From Eutrigla gurnardus (lineage: Eukaryota > Chordata > Actinopteri > Perciformes > Triglidae), in the NCBI GenBank assembly GCA_963514095.1, contig OY741279.1:6894322-6958321 (forward strand): 64,000 nucleotides of DNA. The letters run 5' to 3'. The first letter of the stretch is position 1; every line of letters begins with the position of its first letter. Under the pieces are notes generated by a model. The model did no database searches, was not told the DNA's origin, and was given only the letters and a program-made list of their open reading frames with translations. The position numbers were made by a program, and so were the translations under genes. Below are positions 33,317 to 45,930 of this stretch, one piece after another.

Positions 33317-36300
33317 ACACACATCATGATTTAAAACTGGAAGCAGTTTTAGTGCTGTAGCATCCTGGGCAAAGGGAACCAGGGATCATCCACCATGCAT
33401 CAAAAAAGCTATTAAAGTCTTGTTCGCTGTCCAACAACCTTCAATCTAAAACATTTTTTGGTGTAGATTATAGCCAACCATTCTAGAGAACCACTGAACC
33501 GATTTTTGATCATCAAGGGCGTGAAAAACTTCCAAACACACTAACAGCAACAGGACCTTTTTATATACGATCGGCTTATCAACCCTGTTATTTACTTTGG
33601 CTCTTCGGTCCGTCAGCTGGTGTGAATTATTTCTGGAAACAGCCGACTGTGGTTTTATATGGGGGGGTTCATGGATCGGTGAGAACCATAATGATTCAAG
33701 CAAATTACCAAAATCGGTGAGCTGAAAGTGACAAATGCCCCAAATAGCTGGAGAGTGGGATAATCAAAAGTGCAAAAAAATGATACTAAATAGAGCTTGG
33801 ACATGACTCCCTGTCGGAACGCGACTGCACTGATGGAAGATGATAGAAGGTTGTCATATTGTACTGGGATGCCTGATTCTTAATACAAAAAAACCCAGTA
33901 TGTTCAGTATCAAAGCCCAATGCCAACATTATTGAAATGCTTGCTTGCTCTTGCAAGATACATTACTTAGGTAGGATTAAGGTCCGCCCACTAAAGCACT
34001 TAGTTAAGGTTCGGGAAAGATCGTGGTTAGGGGTAATAAGAAGACACGTGAACATAATTGCAGGTCTGACGCAAACAGCGGTCTAGGGCATGAAAGTCCC
34101 ATTTGCTACATGCCCATTCATCCTAACTAACAAAGTATACTACTTCCTGCATTGACAATGAATAACAGCATTGGGCGTAAATTACGAGGTGAGGAATCAT
34201 CTATGGATGTATTTCCTAGTGATATCGGGGTAGCAGAGTCCATTTTGGTGCAATAGTGCAGTATGTGACTACCGAGCAGTCGGTAAAGGGCCACCACTTG
34301 GACAAAGATGCTGCACTTTCAAATGGTTTCTTTGAATTTAAATCCCAGAAGGGAGCGTTTGGAAGATGCATCATGTGGTAGCTGGGAGGGGAAAAGGGTT
34401 GATCCTCCCCGCTTGCCTCTTTTGCACAAGGCTTCTGGTGAAATAAAACGAACCAGAGGAACACAGAGCCTTTTGAAGTGGTGTTGAGCAGAATACAGCC
34501 TCTAACCACAGAGCCACTAAACGGCCCAGCCCTGGCAGCGCCACACAGCACAATGGCATTTCCATATGATGTCTGCTGCTAATAGATGCATATATGTTTG
34601 AGCTGTTTGGAGCCTGGAGTGTAGAAACAGGGGGTTTGAATACAGAAGAAACAGGAAGGGAGAGTTAATGTAATCGGGGTCAGTTTTGGTGAGGGGTGTC
34701 TGTGTTTTTTGATCATCAATCCAACACAAAGATTCTTTAATGTGTTGACTCCTCTGCCCTTGTTGGTTTTCATGACATTGTCTTGTTTCAATAGCTCACT
34801 AAACCAAGAGTGTTTTTGTGTTTCAGGAAGAAGAGATGCCCGAGGTGGAGATAGACATAGACGACCTGTTGGAGGTCAACAGTGATGATGAGAGAGCCAG
34901 CAAACTACAGGTATGAGACTGTGTGTGTGTCTAACTTTGGATTTTTCGACCTGGACCCAATTTCCCCAAGTTGCTGTGTCTAAAGATCAATGACAACAGC
35001 TTTTGAAATTGGTCCAGCATCGAGGCAGCCACTTAACAGGCAATGCTATCACTCGGGGCAACTCTTGAACGTCAACTAAAAGCTTGTTTTTGCCACATTA
35101 TTACTTACTTACATTACATCCCAGCCCATTTTGTGGCTTTTAACGTTCTCCCTGAATGCTGAACCAATTCAAAAAACGATTGACCCCATCAGCCACTTAG
35201 ACACAGATGAGATAATAAATGGGGTGAAGCAAAATCTTCGCTTTACAGTCAAATTCGCCACATGACTGCTTTGCATGCTTTCAGGACAGAAATCGACACT
35301 GCTGCCTTTTCTACTGCATGGTTTGGATTTTTCCACCCTGTATGACCGAATGTGACTGCATTAACAAAGAATAGACTTAGAACTGTGAAGATAATGTCTG
35401 AAAACATCGATCTTATCCTTAAAACTCACCCTTTTCACTTGTTTACACAGGAATCATTAATAGACTGCTACAAACCAACAGAGGTGAGTATGTTTAGTGT
35501 GTCTCTCATGCACAATAACACTTTGTTATTTGTCCCCACGGGGCACACAGAGTAGTACAGAGATAGATTATTGATGCTCACATGTCGATCCGCTGTGTAT
35601 AGAGTGTATTGAGTACTGTATGTCGAAGCATCGTGTCCCACATGTGTGTCATTAATTCATGTCTTGTGACTCACACAAACTAATTCCCTATTTCCGCTGT
35701 CATCCTGACCTTAATATGACAGGGTTAAAAGGACGTGTGACACACACACACAAAAGACACAATTACGCTGTTAAAATGACAATGTTGTTGTGGGTTTGTA
35801 GGTGTGTTAAGGTGTGTTAAGTGTTTGGACTGGAGTGAGGTGGGGTTAAGCTATTTTGGCGATTACAGGTAGCACAGACCAATCACATTAGCTCTCGTGG
35901 ACTCCCCATCTGTCATCTGTGTGTGTGTGTGTATGGGTGTGTGTGTGGGTGTGTGTGTGACATGAGGTCAGACTGTGACAAGGTCGACAAGGTCACTGGT
36001 ATCCAAAGCTACAGAAGTGTCCGACCCGGTTGAAAGCCACTGATACATGTCACACCCACACACACAAACACACAGAAACACACACACACACACCTAAATG
36101 CACTGTAATCCTTTGAGAATGTTGCACAGATGCCATTTTGAACACAAGCCCACAGAGGAGGCATCAGCTGGGGATGAACAGTGAAAGAAGTGAAGCAACG
36201 GAGAGAAATGCTACAAAGTTAGAGAGTGATAGGGAGGATGAAAGAAAGAACAAGAGAGCACTGTTAGTCAAAAAAAAAAAAAAAAAAGGTGCGCTGGGAA

Positions 36301-36970
36301 AATAACAGGAGATGAAGTGAGGGATATGAGCTATTACAAAGAGATGGGAGGAGAGGGATTCAGAGGGATATGTGAAAAGACGGCTAGAGGCAGAAACAGA
36401 CAGGAGTGAAGGGGGGAGAGGAGGAGGAGATGTTCAGAGGGAGGAAGAAGAGGGGGAGGCATCAGTAATTAGGTCATCAGCAGAGTCACCCCTGATATAA
36501 TGAGGGGGGATTATAATTTAACATATTCTCCGCCACTCTCACACCGTCGTGGACCTCAATGCAACCTCCTGCTTAAATTTACTTCACCATTCTTATGCTA
36601 GGCTAAGCTAACTGTTAGTTGAAGCTCTATATTTAGCGTAATGTGGAAAATTAACAAAATGAATCCTTTGCCAATTACTACATTCTTTACAGTTATATAG
36701 GACCTGTCTTCTGTCCATCACCTCCAAATCAAGCCCTCACACATTTAAAAAGCAGGACAATTTTGCCTGAAACATAACAAATTACCTGATTTAAATTATA
36801 GTTTTCTTCTATGCGGTGTTTAATAACTTAAGGAAAAAAAATGTTTCTATCATGTGAACTTTCTTCCTAACTCATTTTCTCTCTCTCCCTCGCAGATCTT
36901 TGTCCGTGATTTGCTGGGCAGGATAAGGGGAATGAGAAAACTCAGTGCGCCAACTAAGAAGGGCCTATAA
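19852..36970 (+). CDS. ppp1r14c: PPP1R14C (KEPI), protein phosphatase 1 inhibitor (4 exons, 142 aa)
   Basis: Members of the PPP1R14 (CPI-17) family inhibit PP1 catalytic subunits once a conserved Thr is phosphorylated by PKC or related kinases. Exons: 19852-20088, 34827-34910, 35451-35483, 36896-36970 (429 nt; all internal boundaries in phase 0, all GT-AG). The N-terminal 40 residues are variable, with an RVFFQ motif at 18-22. The inhibitory core starts at GKVTVKYDRKELRKRLVLE; the phospho-acceptor Thr is residue 50. Exon 2 is EEEMPEVEIDIDDLLEV, exon 3 ESLIDCYKPTE, and exon 4 ends RIRGMRKLSAPTKKGL. The EEEMPEVEIDIDDLL segment resembles PPP1R14C more than 14B, which has EEIPELEIDVDELL as recalled. 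The first intron spans 14.7 kb, as is usual in this gene. Confidence 0.95.
22630..23452. repeat. Acanthomorph interspersed repeat (TTAGCTTAGCATAAAG family)
   Basis: The left part at 22634-22710 has GTTAGCTTAGCTTAGCATAA followed by a CTTTTTCCAAAGGTAACA block. The right part at 23348-23452 has ATGCTACGCTAAGCTAACC, then GACAGGCATGAGAGTGATAT and CGATCTTCTCATC, ending near CCCAAAATGTCAAACTTCTT. I recall this order of blocks from a very abundant non-autonomous repeat of percomorph fishes. The middle is diverged or contains inserted sequence, and the outer ends are approximate. Confidence 0.6.
25035..25057. repeat. (TG)n microsatellite
   Basis: About 11 TG units in PPP1R14C intron 1. Confidence 0.85.
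25177..25209. repeat. (CA)n microsatellite
   Basis: About 16 CA units in PPP1R14C intron 1. Confidence 0.9.
25371..25400. repeat. (TG)n microsatellite
   Basis: About 15 TG units, one CG interruption, in PPP1R14C intron 1. Confidence 0.85.
31052..31081. repeat. (TG)15 microsatellite
   Basis: Pure TG tract in PPP1R14C intron 1. Confidence 0.9.
31356..31381. repeat. (TG)13 microsatellite
   Basis: Pure TG tract in PPP1R14C intron 1. Confidence 0.9.
31506..31595. repeat. (CA)45 microsatellite
   Basis: Pure CA tract of about 90 bp in PPP1R14C intron 1. With the two TG tracts just upstream (31052-31081 and 31356-31381) it could pair as an intramolecular TG/CA stem in the transcript. Confidence 0.95.
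33286..33321. repeat. (CA)n microsatellite
   Basis: CA tract with one TC interruption in PPP1R14C intron 1. Confidence 0.9.
35484..36895 (+). other. ppp1r14c: PPP1R14C intron 3
   Basis: Non-coding, 1.4 kb. TG/CA tracts lie at about 35918-35961 and 36056-36094, and a poly(A) run at about 36270-36287. A fragment at about 36590-36650 (CTTATGCTAGGCTAAGCTAA) resembles the end of the acanthomorph repeat family found elsewhere in the window. Confidence 0.7.
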
Positions 36971-39515
36971 TGGCTGTGATCTCAACCATCGACCATAAAC
37001 TATGTCATCTCAGCTCCACCTACTTAACCCACTCAACATGGACTGTCATCACACCGAATAACTTATGTAAACACGACGGCATTAGTAACTATTCTGCAAC
37101 CTGCAAACAGGCACCATAAACTCCATGCATATAGCACTAGTCATTCATTTCACAAATCACGTAGAATAACAAGGTGTATTATTATATTTGACTGTTGAAA
37201 AGGTACGGAAGCAAAACAGAGCCATCATGGTTTAATAGAATACAGCCACAATAAAAAATATCAAACCCCGGAAACGTGCGAGAACTACAACTGTGCGTTG
37301 ACATGCATACCGCCTAATTCCACATTTCAGAGCCATGTTACAAGCGGATGCTGTAATCCCAACAGCCATACAGACTAAAACAACAACTAAAAAATAAAAA
37401 GGAGGTGGTGAAAAATGCATAAAAAAAAAAAAAATTTGTACTGCAGTAGGTGTGAAATTAGCTGTAGCACTATGTAAACACAGTGCTTCATGATTTGGTC
37501 ATTTTTTTACTGAGGTGTTTTTTGCGGTTACTTCTTTTTAGAAAAAAATGTACTGTATGTTGCCATTTATTGTTCATGTGATTGAAATGTGGTCTTCAAC
37601 AGTTTTCATTTTTGTCCTACTTTGAAGCCATCCTGCTTATCCTTACTTCATCCGTGCTTGCAAAAAGTAAGGGAGCTCCTGTAGTTTTATTTCTAAGCAC
37701 AAGGCGTTATTAATACAACAATTGTTCTTTTTGTGATGTAAAAACTCTGGAAGGAGTGTGGGACATTTTAGCAAGCAAGGCTAAAAAAGTGTGAAGATTT
37801 TTTTGTTTTTTTTGTTTTCCCACCCACGGTATACTTTTCATCACAGCAAGGCATGATGGGTGTTGCAGTTCTCCGCGTGAGACTCCAAAAACCTGTATGA
37901 TTAGCAGCCTTTCGTTTATCAAGTTAGGGGCGTTGTCCGTTGTTCTCCCACATCAGAGTATATATCAGCTGGTCATTTAGGTTTAAGCACAAAGCCCATA
38001 TATGTAGTTGTTTCTCACACTCTGGTTCACTAAACTCTGCTAACTTGCCTCTCTATATAGTGGTTAGTGTTGCCTTTAAAGGACATCCAGGATCAGCTCA
38101 CTTTTTTTCTCAGCACTGAACCTTAAATACTTAAATACAACCTTAAAAAAGGCAGATATGGTTGAGTCAGAACCCGAAAAAGGTTTGACAATTAAAACCT
38201 GTCAGGTCCTGTGAGGGAAGGTGTGCCAAAACTGGGAGTATTGCATCTTAAAGGTCGTATTTCACGGCAGCATTAGTGTGACACAACATTTCCACAGAGA
38301 TTGTTTGTCAAGTTTCTGAAACATCTTACCGAGCGGGCGCAGAATTTTTAAGATGTTTTTCCAGGTTGCAGAAGCGATGTTGTAATTGCGTAATCCCAGG
38401 TTTAAGAGGTGGATTTAGTTATTTATTGTTGTCAGTGTGCACCAACACACTCAAAAAAAATCTGTAAGCTCTGGTACAATCATGACTTCGCTATGGGGTT
38501 GGGCCCAGTTTCACTTCCAAGCAGTCGAACATGTACTGACCGGAATGGAGCAGACCTTAATCTGCCATATTCAATATATACCCTCAGTTGCCAAAGACAA
38601 AAGCAGGGCAATGTTTCATTTTAACATAACACTTGCAAAGCACCCGTCTTGCATGCTAACAACAGAGAGAAAAAAAAAACACAGATTAAGAGAATAGATA
38701 TTATGAACTTATAATCAAGCAAAAAATACTTTTTTGACTTAGCTACCATGTCTGACTTTGTAGAACTTTTTGTGTTGAAACGACGTGACGGTCACGTTGG
38801 AGAGAATCCAGGAAAATTTTAAAAATGGTGCTGTTTTTTGATGTTCTTCCCAGGTTTTTTGTTTTTGTTGTTGTTGTATAAAAACACATTTTCACTGTTG
38901 GTTGATGACAGAGAAATGTGTCTGGAAGAGGCGTGTATGTCTTTATTGATGGGGCGCATACAGTCTAAAGTGGCATCCTCTTTGCATTTCCTTTCCTCAA
39001 TCTGCACTGAGCTGAATGAGTATCGCCAAACTCAGCTGGCAACGGTCGATTTGTTTGTGTCTTTTCTGGATCAGTGAATTGGAAGGAAAAGTTGAAGAGG
39101 ACGCCATTATAGGCAACTGAGATGCATCCAGGACTCATGTTGAGGCACTCCATAGGGTTTTTTCTCTCTCAAGAAACAGTTCAGGGGTAATAGGCGGATA
39201 TTTTATAATTTATGGGATTTCATGTAGAGAGTATTTTGAAAGCGTCCATACTAGAAAGCTTTACGTTTGCATGTATTTTTAAAGTTGCATGTTGAGGGGA
39301 ACATTTTGTTGGCCCAAAGGTTTTTATTTCACAAATTAAAAACACTTTCCTTTTTATACCTTTTATTATTATTATTATTATTAAGACTTAAATATTCAGT
39401 TTTGCAGCTGCAGTTTTGATTTTCTGTACATCCACAATAAGCGTTCTTGTTTTTAAAATGTAATGTGATGTGTGGTTTGTTTTTGCTGATAATAAAAATG
39501 CAGAAGGACTCTGTA
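36971..39515 (+). other. ppp1r14c: Probable PPP1R14C 3'UTR
   Basis: AT-rich non-coding sequence after the stop. AATAAA hexamers lie at 37250-37255, about 280 bp past the stop, and 39491-39496, giving alternative short and long 3'UTRs. A TTA trinucleotide tract lies at about 39363-39383. No coding frame is supported. Which site is used cannot be told from sequence. Confidence 0.45.
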
Positions 39516-39599
39516 CTGTTTAAACAGATGCCTTCCCTGTGTGTATCATTTATTTTATTTTTTTATGGGAAAGCAGTGTATGCCGTTGTGGTTTATTTA

Positions 39600-39870
39600 A
39601 AGAAATACTTTGACACGGCAAAATATCCTTATTTTCCTTCTTATAGAGCGTTAGCTTAGCCTAGCATAAAGCCTGTAAAAAGGTAGCTAACCGCTAGCCT
39701 GGCTCTGTCCAAAAACAAAAGTTCAGTAACTAACACACTATATTAAGTTTGTTTAATTGGCACAAAAACAAAGTCTGAATGCCAAGTTTCTGTTTCCAGT
39801 CTTTAAGCTAAGCTAAGCTAACCAGCTGCTGTGCATGTGTGGTTCTTCTGCATATTAGAGCGTCGTGGTT
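39600..39870. repeat. Acanthomorph interspersed repeat, shorter copy
   Basis: It contains GCGTTAGCTTAGCCTAGCAT with AAAGCC, then CTAGCCTGGCTCTGTCCAAA, CACACTATATTAAG..GTTTAATTGG, and near the right end CCAGTCTTTAAGCTAAGCTA followed by AGCTAACCAGCTGCTG. The left and right TTAGC/GCTAA blocks are inverted relative to each other. Same family as 22630-23452 but better preserved across the middle. Ends approximate. Confidence 0.65.
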
Positions 39871-42505
39871 GCCAATGTGTTCCTTATCAGTGCCAGACAA
39901 CGCTGCAGTAGTTTAGTAGGACAACCCTGTCTGATTCTGTAAAGGGCTCATCAGGGTATGAAATTATTGCTCAATATGCGCATGAGTAGCCTTTCTCTGC
40001 AGCATGTCTAGCCCCGTATGGACTAGCGTACTGTACATTGTTGCTAGGTAGATCTCAGATTAAAGAGGGCACTAAGAAAGAATAATCCCAATCAAACTTT
40101 TAAGTTGCATGATCACCGATGTGTGAGGCAACGAGTCACCTCGAATCAAAGCTCATATATTTTTTACCGACAGACAGAGAGAGAGACACGCTTGGTGAAT
40201 GTGCCTCAGCTTTTATTCCCGCAGAGAACGTGACAATGAATGTCTTTTCTGTTTCACTGACACCCATTCCCAAAAACAGCCTCGTGGATTTCACTGCAGG
40301 AAACAGAATGTCGGCGAGCAGGCGAGGGGGGGTGAAACAGAAAGCTAATGCGGTGCCGGCCGCAACGAGGCTGCTTGTGCCTTTAAATTCCGTGACCCAC
40401 TTTTCACAGCTGGGGCTGGCTGGCAGGGAGCGCTCGTGCACGCTGCCTTGAATAATTGGGACTGCAAGGTGAATGTGAGGAGAATAGTTAAGGACGGGAG
40501 CATCCCCCCTCGGCAGCCGGCATGCTCGGTCCAGTCAGCTGGCTGCACACCAGCAAACCTCACACCAGCGCGGTGCTCCAAGCCGCCGTCGGTCACGCCG
40601 TTTCAGACTGTTAAAACTGATGTGAAGGGAGACAGTTGCTTGACAGAAGAAAAAAAAAAAACGTGTACGGGTGTGTGAAATGAGATTGCAGTGAAGTGAA
40701 ATTATCAGTTTACACAATAGAAATCCAGCACATCTTCTAATGTGAAATAGCTCTGCAGACCATACTGTACATTTGATGTCTTCCCATCCCCCTCCTCATT
40801 TTGTCATTCCCTCTCTTGATCCGATACGTTCCCCTCCACCCCCCCACTCGACTCTCCTCTTGACTATATTTTCCCCCTTTCCCTTGTGGACGCAATGATC
40901 CATCATGCCGATACTTCAGAGAGACAGAAAGCGAGGCACGGGGGAGGGAAAGCAGATTGAGAACAGAAAAAAGACAAACTGTACATGACCAGGGTGGTAC
41001 AGCGAGAGATGAGAGATAGGTTTGACACCGGCAGCATCCCCCCCCCCCTGTTCTGCTGGAAGATAGATCCCATCTTGTCTCCACTGCTGTGGAACCCGAC
41101 TGCAGCATCAGACAAATGCTGGGCCGACATGTCACGCTGTTACAGTCTGCTCATTCATTCACATGACAGGCAATTCAGCCACACAGCATCACGCAGACAG
41201 AGAGGGGAAAAAAGAAGAAGAAGTGGGGGTGAATTCTTCCGTTTAGCCTGCACACTGGGCCTGCTGCATTGTGGGTAAGGAGGACTCTCTCTCCTTACAA
41301 TCCAGACAGTAACCTGAAGAGATCTAGAGCAACTGGAACATTACTAGAAACAAATAAAGTGCCTAAAGTGGGCCAGACGAAGTTGCGCCAAATTGAGTCA
41401 TTTCCAGCAAGATTGTGTGTTTGACACCTACTGAATATTTCATTCTACTTCAACTTTAAGTACAACCGAATCCCTGTGAGCAACCTCCTTTTCCTCAACT
41501 CTATAAATACTATATAACACACATGCACGTGCTCCACTTACACAGCTTGCATGTGTGTGTGTGGCAAAACCCGCACTGCACCTTGTGGGAAATCCATTTA
41601 ATTTCACTACGCTGAGCTCATTCAATTTCCCTGCACTCCAGACATGAATGTTACAACTCTTGTTCTTCAAGTAGAAAAAAGGGGTCAATTTGCACGAGAT
41701 CACACAGACTTTTGTCGCCAACATTGACCACTTTACCCATTACTACTACTACTAATACAGCTGGAGATTAACGGGCAGAGAATGAATGAGTAGAAACTGC
41801 TGCTGTCTGAAGCAGTTTTAGTGAGAAGTTCAAAGCCTTTACCTCAGTTATTACTGGCATCAGCAGTTGTAGATGATGGGTTGGACGAAATAAATTAAAA
41901 CTCTAGTATGAAAGTTAAAGTACTTGATCTGCAGAAATATTATCCCTATGAAAGATAAATTACTTTATATTACAGTATTTAATTGCCAATACTGAGACAT
42001 CAATGCATGAGTAGCGTCTTACTGCTGTAGCAGGTCTAACTGGAACTAGTTTGATATTTTAGTCCATTAGTCTCCCTCTAAAGAGTCACATGAGGATTAT
42101 TAGAGTAAAAAAAAGTACAATAATTCACTCTGAAATGGAGTAGAAGTATACAGTAGCACAGTAAAAGTCATCCAAAATCATTGGAATGGACAGGTTGTAA
42201 TCGATAGCAAGGATGCACACAGAGCGTTGTGTAAGCCCACCCAACAATATAAATGCCTGGATGTCAGTAAACACTGCTGTTATAAACACTGCAGCGCAGA
42301 CGATACCACCCGAGGGATTACTGGCCAGGATTTAGAATTAATAGCACTATTTACTCGGGTCACGTAGCCATATGTCTGCTGGCCTGTTTGTGTGTGTGAA
42401 CTGCTTGTTTTTGAGGTTTGTTTTCCTTCTTGTGATTGGTGCCTTCTACGCATATGCAGAAGGACGAGATTGGTCGGCTCTAAAAGGTCCCATACCTCGA
42501 TACAG

Positions 42506-42555
42506 CGTGTGTGCATGTGTGTGTGTGTGTGTGCGTGTGTGTGTGTGTGTGTGTG
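42506..42555. repeat. (TG)n microsatellite, interrupted
   Basis: TG tract with CA and CG interruptions in the intergenic region. Confidence 0.9.
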
Positions 42556-45310
42556 CTCAAGGCAGGGCAAGTCTATTTAAACAACATGGGGGGGGACTCC
42601 TGGCGGGGGATCTGTCTATCTGCAGGGGGTGAGTTCAGATCATTCTCTATTATGCCATCTGTTTCAAGTGAATTATGTAGAGACAGATCATTAAAGAGGC
42701 TATTGTGCCACCAAAACAACACTACATGCTCAGTACCATACATGGTCTTATTTCATCCATACATAAATGATTATTTCATCAAAAGAAGAAAAAAAGAGAG
42801 AGAAAGATTTGTTCTTTAAAAAAAAACACAAAGATCGATAGGAAACCACAGAATGGTACGTACAGAATGCAAAGTATTGTAGACAAATTAAAGCATCCTA
42901 AATCCTCTGATTTGATGGTTTCTTTTGTTCTACAAATCTTTTCCCAAAAATATAATAGTGAGGTTTAACAAACTGTTCTCATTTGCCAAAAAGAATGAGA
43001 CCGGTGGGGTGTTGCTATGGAGAGATGGTCCTGTCTGTCTCCTGCCTGAAAGGTAATATGAGGATAAAGAGACGGGGCAACCGAGGCAGACGGAGCTTCA
43101 GACACAAAGGAGTCGGTGCTGGAGTCGGTCTTAACGGAAAAGTGATAAGACAGAAAGTGAAAAAGTACTGTGTGGTACAAAAATGGCAATAACAGTTAAT
43201 AGTTAATCGTCTGCTTTTGTCTCTGCGATGAAAAGGCAGCACCGTAACAGCATGTGGGTTACTCGGGGACAGCAGTTGAACCTACATAGCAGCACTGTGC
43301 TTTATTATTCATTTCCAGAGTTTGGGTGATTGCACCATCATGAGAACATCTGCAAAACAGAATAAATGAAAAATCAAGCACACTCATTGTGTGAGGTACT
43401 ATACATGCAAGAGAAAGATGATGGGAGCCGGGAAAATGTATCCATCATCCAATATCCATGAATGCTATATCACCACTACATCTGCTTTTTTGTTTGTTTT
43501 AATTGACGAGATGTGGCGTTGCGTTACCATCGCCAGCGCAGTGTGTGCGTTGTTTACCTCATTATCTCCTAGATGTTCTACATGTGTTTAGCACCACATA
43601 ATTAGCTGTAATGATGCCTTGCATTGCTGTGGGAAATATTGCAGTGACAGGTATATCGTGATTTAATGACCTAATACAGTTTTTAAATGCAAACAGGAAG
43701 CTTGTTTTTTTTTAATGGCACTCAAAGTTCAGAGATGCATTCTCCCTTTTAGGAAACATATTTTTATCAAGGTTCATAATGGTTGTAAAAAAATGATTTC
43801 TCCTCTGGTTTAAAGCAGTTATTTCAATATGTCATTGATATTTAATGTTACAGGGAGAGTTTTAAGGGGCTTTAATGCTGCATCCCTCAGGGTTGTTGAT
43901 CCTGCTTTTTTCAACCATCCGGCTTAATCTAGAAACTTAACTGAACTCTTGTTCCGATGTCTGCTGGCCCATGCTGCGTGTCTTGCACACAAGCAGCACA
44001 CAAATTAATCCAAATGAATAAGCGAGGAGCAAAGAGGCTGCTTGTCCTCAAAACCAATCACTTCCTCGATCTGCCGACTCCCCGGCACAGCGGCCCACTG
44101 CCGCCCTTGGTTGATCTTCCACGAGCATTAATCAACAGATCAGCATTCGGTGGAAACGTCTGACATCCATCGCTTTCGAATCTTGCACACATTTAGGTCA
44201 AGCAAACACGCTAAATCTCCCCGTGGCTTCCCTCACGTCAGTTCAGCAAGTAAATACACGATGTAAGGAGTGTGTATGTTTCCTTTCACTGTGAGGATCG
44301 ATTCATATGCTGGGGGAATCTTAAGATCCCTCCCTTGGGAACCAATTACTCACAGTTTTGGGGAGGCTTTCATCTTGCACATGTGACCCCTGAACATCAC
44401 TCCGGGCATAACCACCACCTCCTGTAGCGACTGAACCCTGTGCACCATGACTAACCTTCTCGGCTTATGACACAGGCAGCTAATAAAAACTGATCACTAA
44501 AGAAGAGGGGCTCGGGGTGGGTTTGTCTAAAGGGGTTTTGTCTCAAAACATAAGGAGGCAAATGGGGCTTGGGTTAACCCTAAGTTCATAAGTAAATATG
44601 TCTACAACAGAGTGAAGTGAAGGCATCACGGAGATGTCTGTCTGTCGGTGTGTGCGAGTCTGCGGGTATATTACCTTCCAGGCCAAAATCTCCTCCCTCC
44701 ACCTCCTCCATCAGAGGAATTGCCAAACAGCTGGTTGCCATGGTTTCAGTTGTCCTTGCACCAATCAGTAGCCATTTTACTGTGAGTCCAGGGGGGGTAA
44801 GCCTTCCACAGTCTGGCAAATAGCAGCGATATGAGCAGAGATTAGCATACATCCAGCCCGGAACAGCAAATCCTTGCTCAAATATCTCTGGGTTAGTGGA
44901 AATAACAGTGGTCTGGTCTATTTTAGTCTCGTGCCTCATTTTGTCTATTTGAAATGCTTCTTTGTTAAAGAGCAGCTGTGAGGCGAGACAGCCTTTTATA
45001 CATGTCTTATGCACTGTGCTGTTCATTGACAGTTTTTGGCAAACGCAAACAGATTTAGATGTTTGATGAATTGCTAAAGTCTGTGGCGATGTGACGTCAT
45101 GGATAAATCAAAGCTATTGTTGTTCACGCATAAATATTCCAGGAATTATACAATACCTCATTATTTTTTAATAACTCCGCAATTAGCAGAATCTTGTGAC
45201 CTAAACATCTTATTGATGTATCAATGAACCCTAATGAGAAAGACATTGAATCTCTATAACAGGACTGAGTCAGGTTTTGATGAGTCAAACATTGTTAATG
45301 TAAGAAGAGG

Positions 45311-45324
45311 GCTCCCCCTGCTGG
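45311..45324 (-). promoter_or_regulatory. CTCF-like motif, minus orientation
   Basis: The minus strand reads CCAGCAGGGGGAGC, 13 of 14 matches to CCASYAGRKGGCRS, but the mismatch falls in the conserved GGC. It points towards the two plus-oriented motifs near 19.2-19.4 kb. The same string also occurs inside dispersed fish repeats, so the call is weak. Confidence 0.25.
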
Positions 45325-45930
45325 CCATGTCGGACATAGGCGATACATTGAATGGTTTTTGCCAGTTCAAAACCTTTGGCTATATAAAATGTTTCTATAA
45401 CCGCCATCTAATGAAAACCCTGTATCTCCACATTTGGGGATTTGGAATTTTTCATCCAAACTGAAAGATAAAGTGTTCTTTTTTTTTGGGTTGAAAACAA
45501 TTATCCTACTTGTCAAGTCAGATAACACAAAAAACCCATGGTTACAAAGCCTTAATCAAAAATACCAAAATAAAAACAAGATGGTGATGACTTTCATGAG
45601 ACAGCTACAACTTCAAATGTCCTCATTTTTCAGAAAAAAGTAGCTGAGCCCCCTTTATCTTTAGGACAAAAAGATAAGATAATGTGCTATACACCCACAA
45701 TCAGCCCACAGGTATCATATATTGGCCGTATGATTGACAGTTTCCTCACCCTCATGTTCACTGTGTTGCATCTGATGGGACAAGACTATTAATGTCATAA
45801 TCATAAGCCTATTTCATGGAAGATGTTCAGTTTCAGGGTCCCGGTATTGTGCATGCGAGCTCACTGCCACACTGTCGTGACTTATTTGGACATTTCAGAT
45901 TGAGCAGAACCTTCGTAGGTGTTATCAGTG

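Larger units (their letters stand above)
20089..34826 (+). other. ppp1r14c: PPP1R14C intron 1 (14.7 kb)
   Basis: No coding exon was supported here. Contents: a G17 run near 20892-20908; an acanthomorph interspersed repeat at about 22630-23452; CA/TG microsatellites near 25035, 25177, 25371, 31052, 31356, 31506-31595, 32637, 32692 and 33286; and a low-repeat, GC-balanced block at about 25560-26420 that looks like conserved regulatory DNA. Positions 33446-33703 hold a minus-strand frame with no recognised domain, probably an old repeat fragment. The rest is featureless to me. Confidence 0.7.

Noticed and set aside
33446..33703. Minus-strand 85-codon frame
   Set aside because: No domain recognised, no splice context, sits in PPP1R14C intron 1. 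Probably an old repeat fragment, but I could not name the family.
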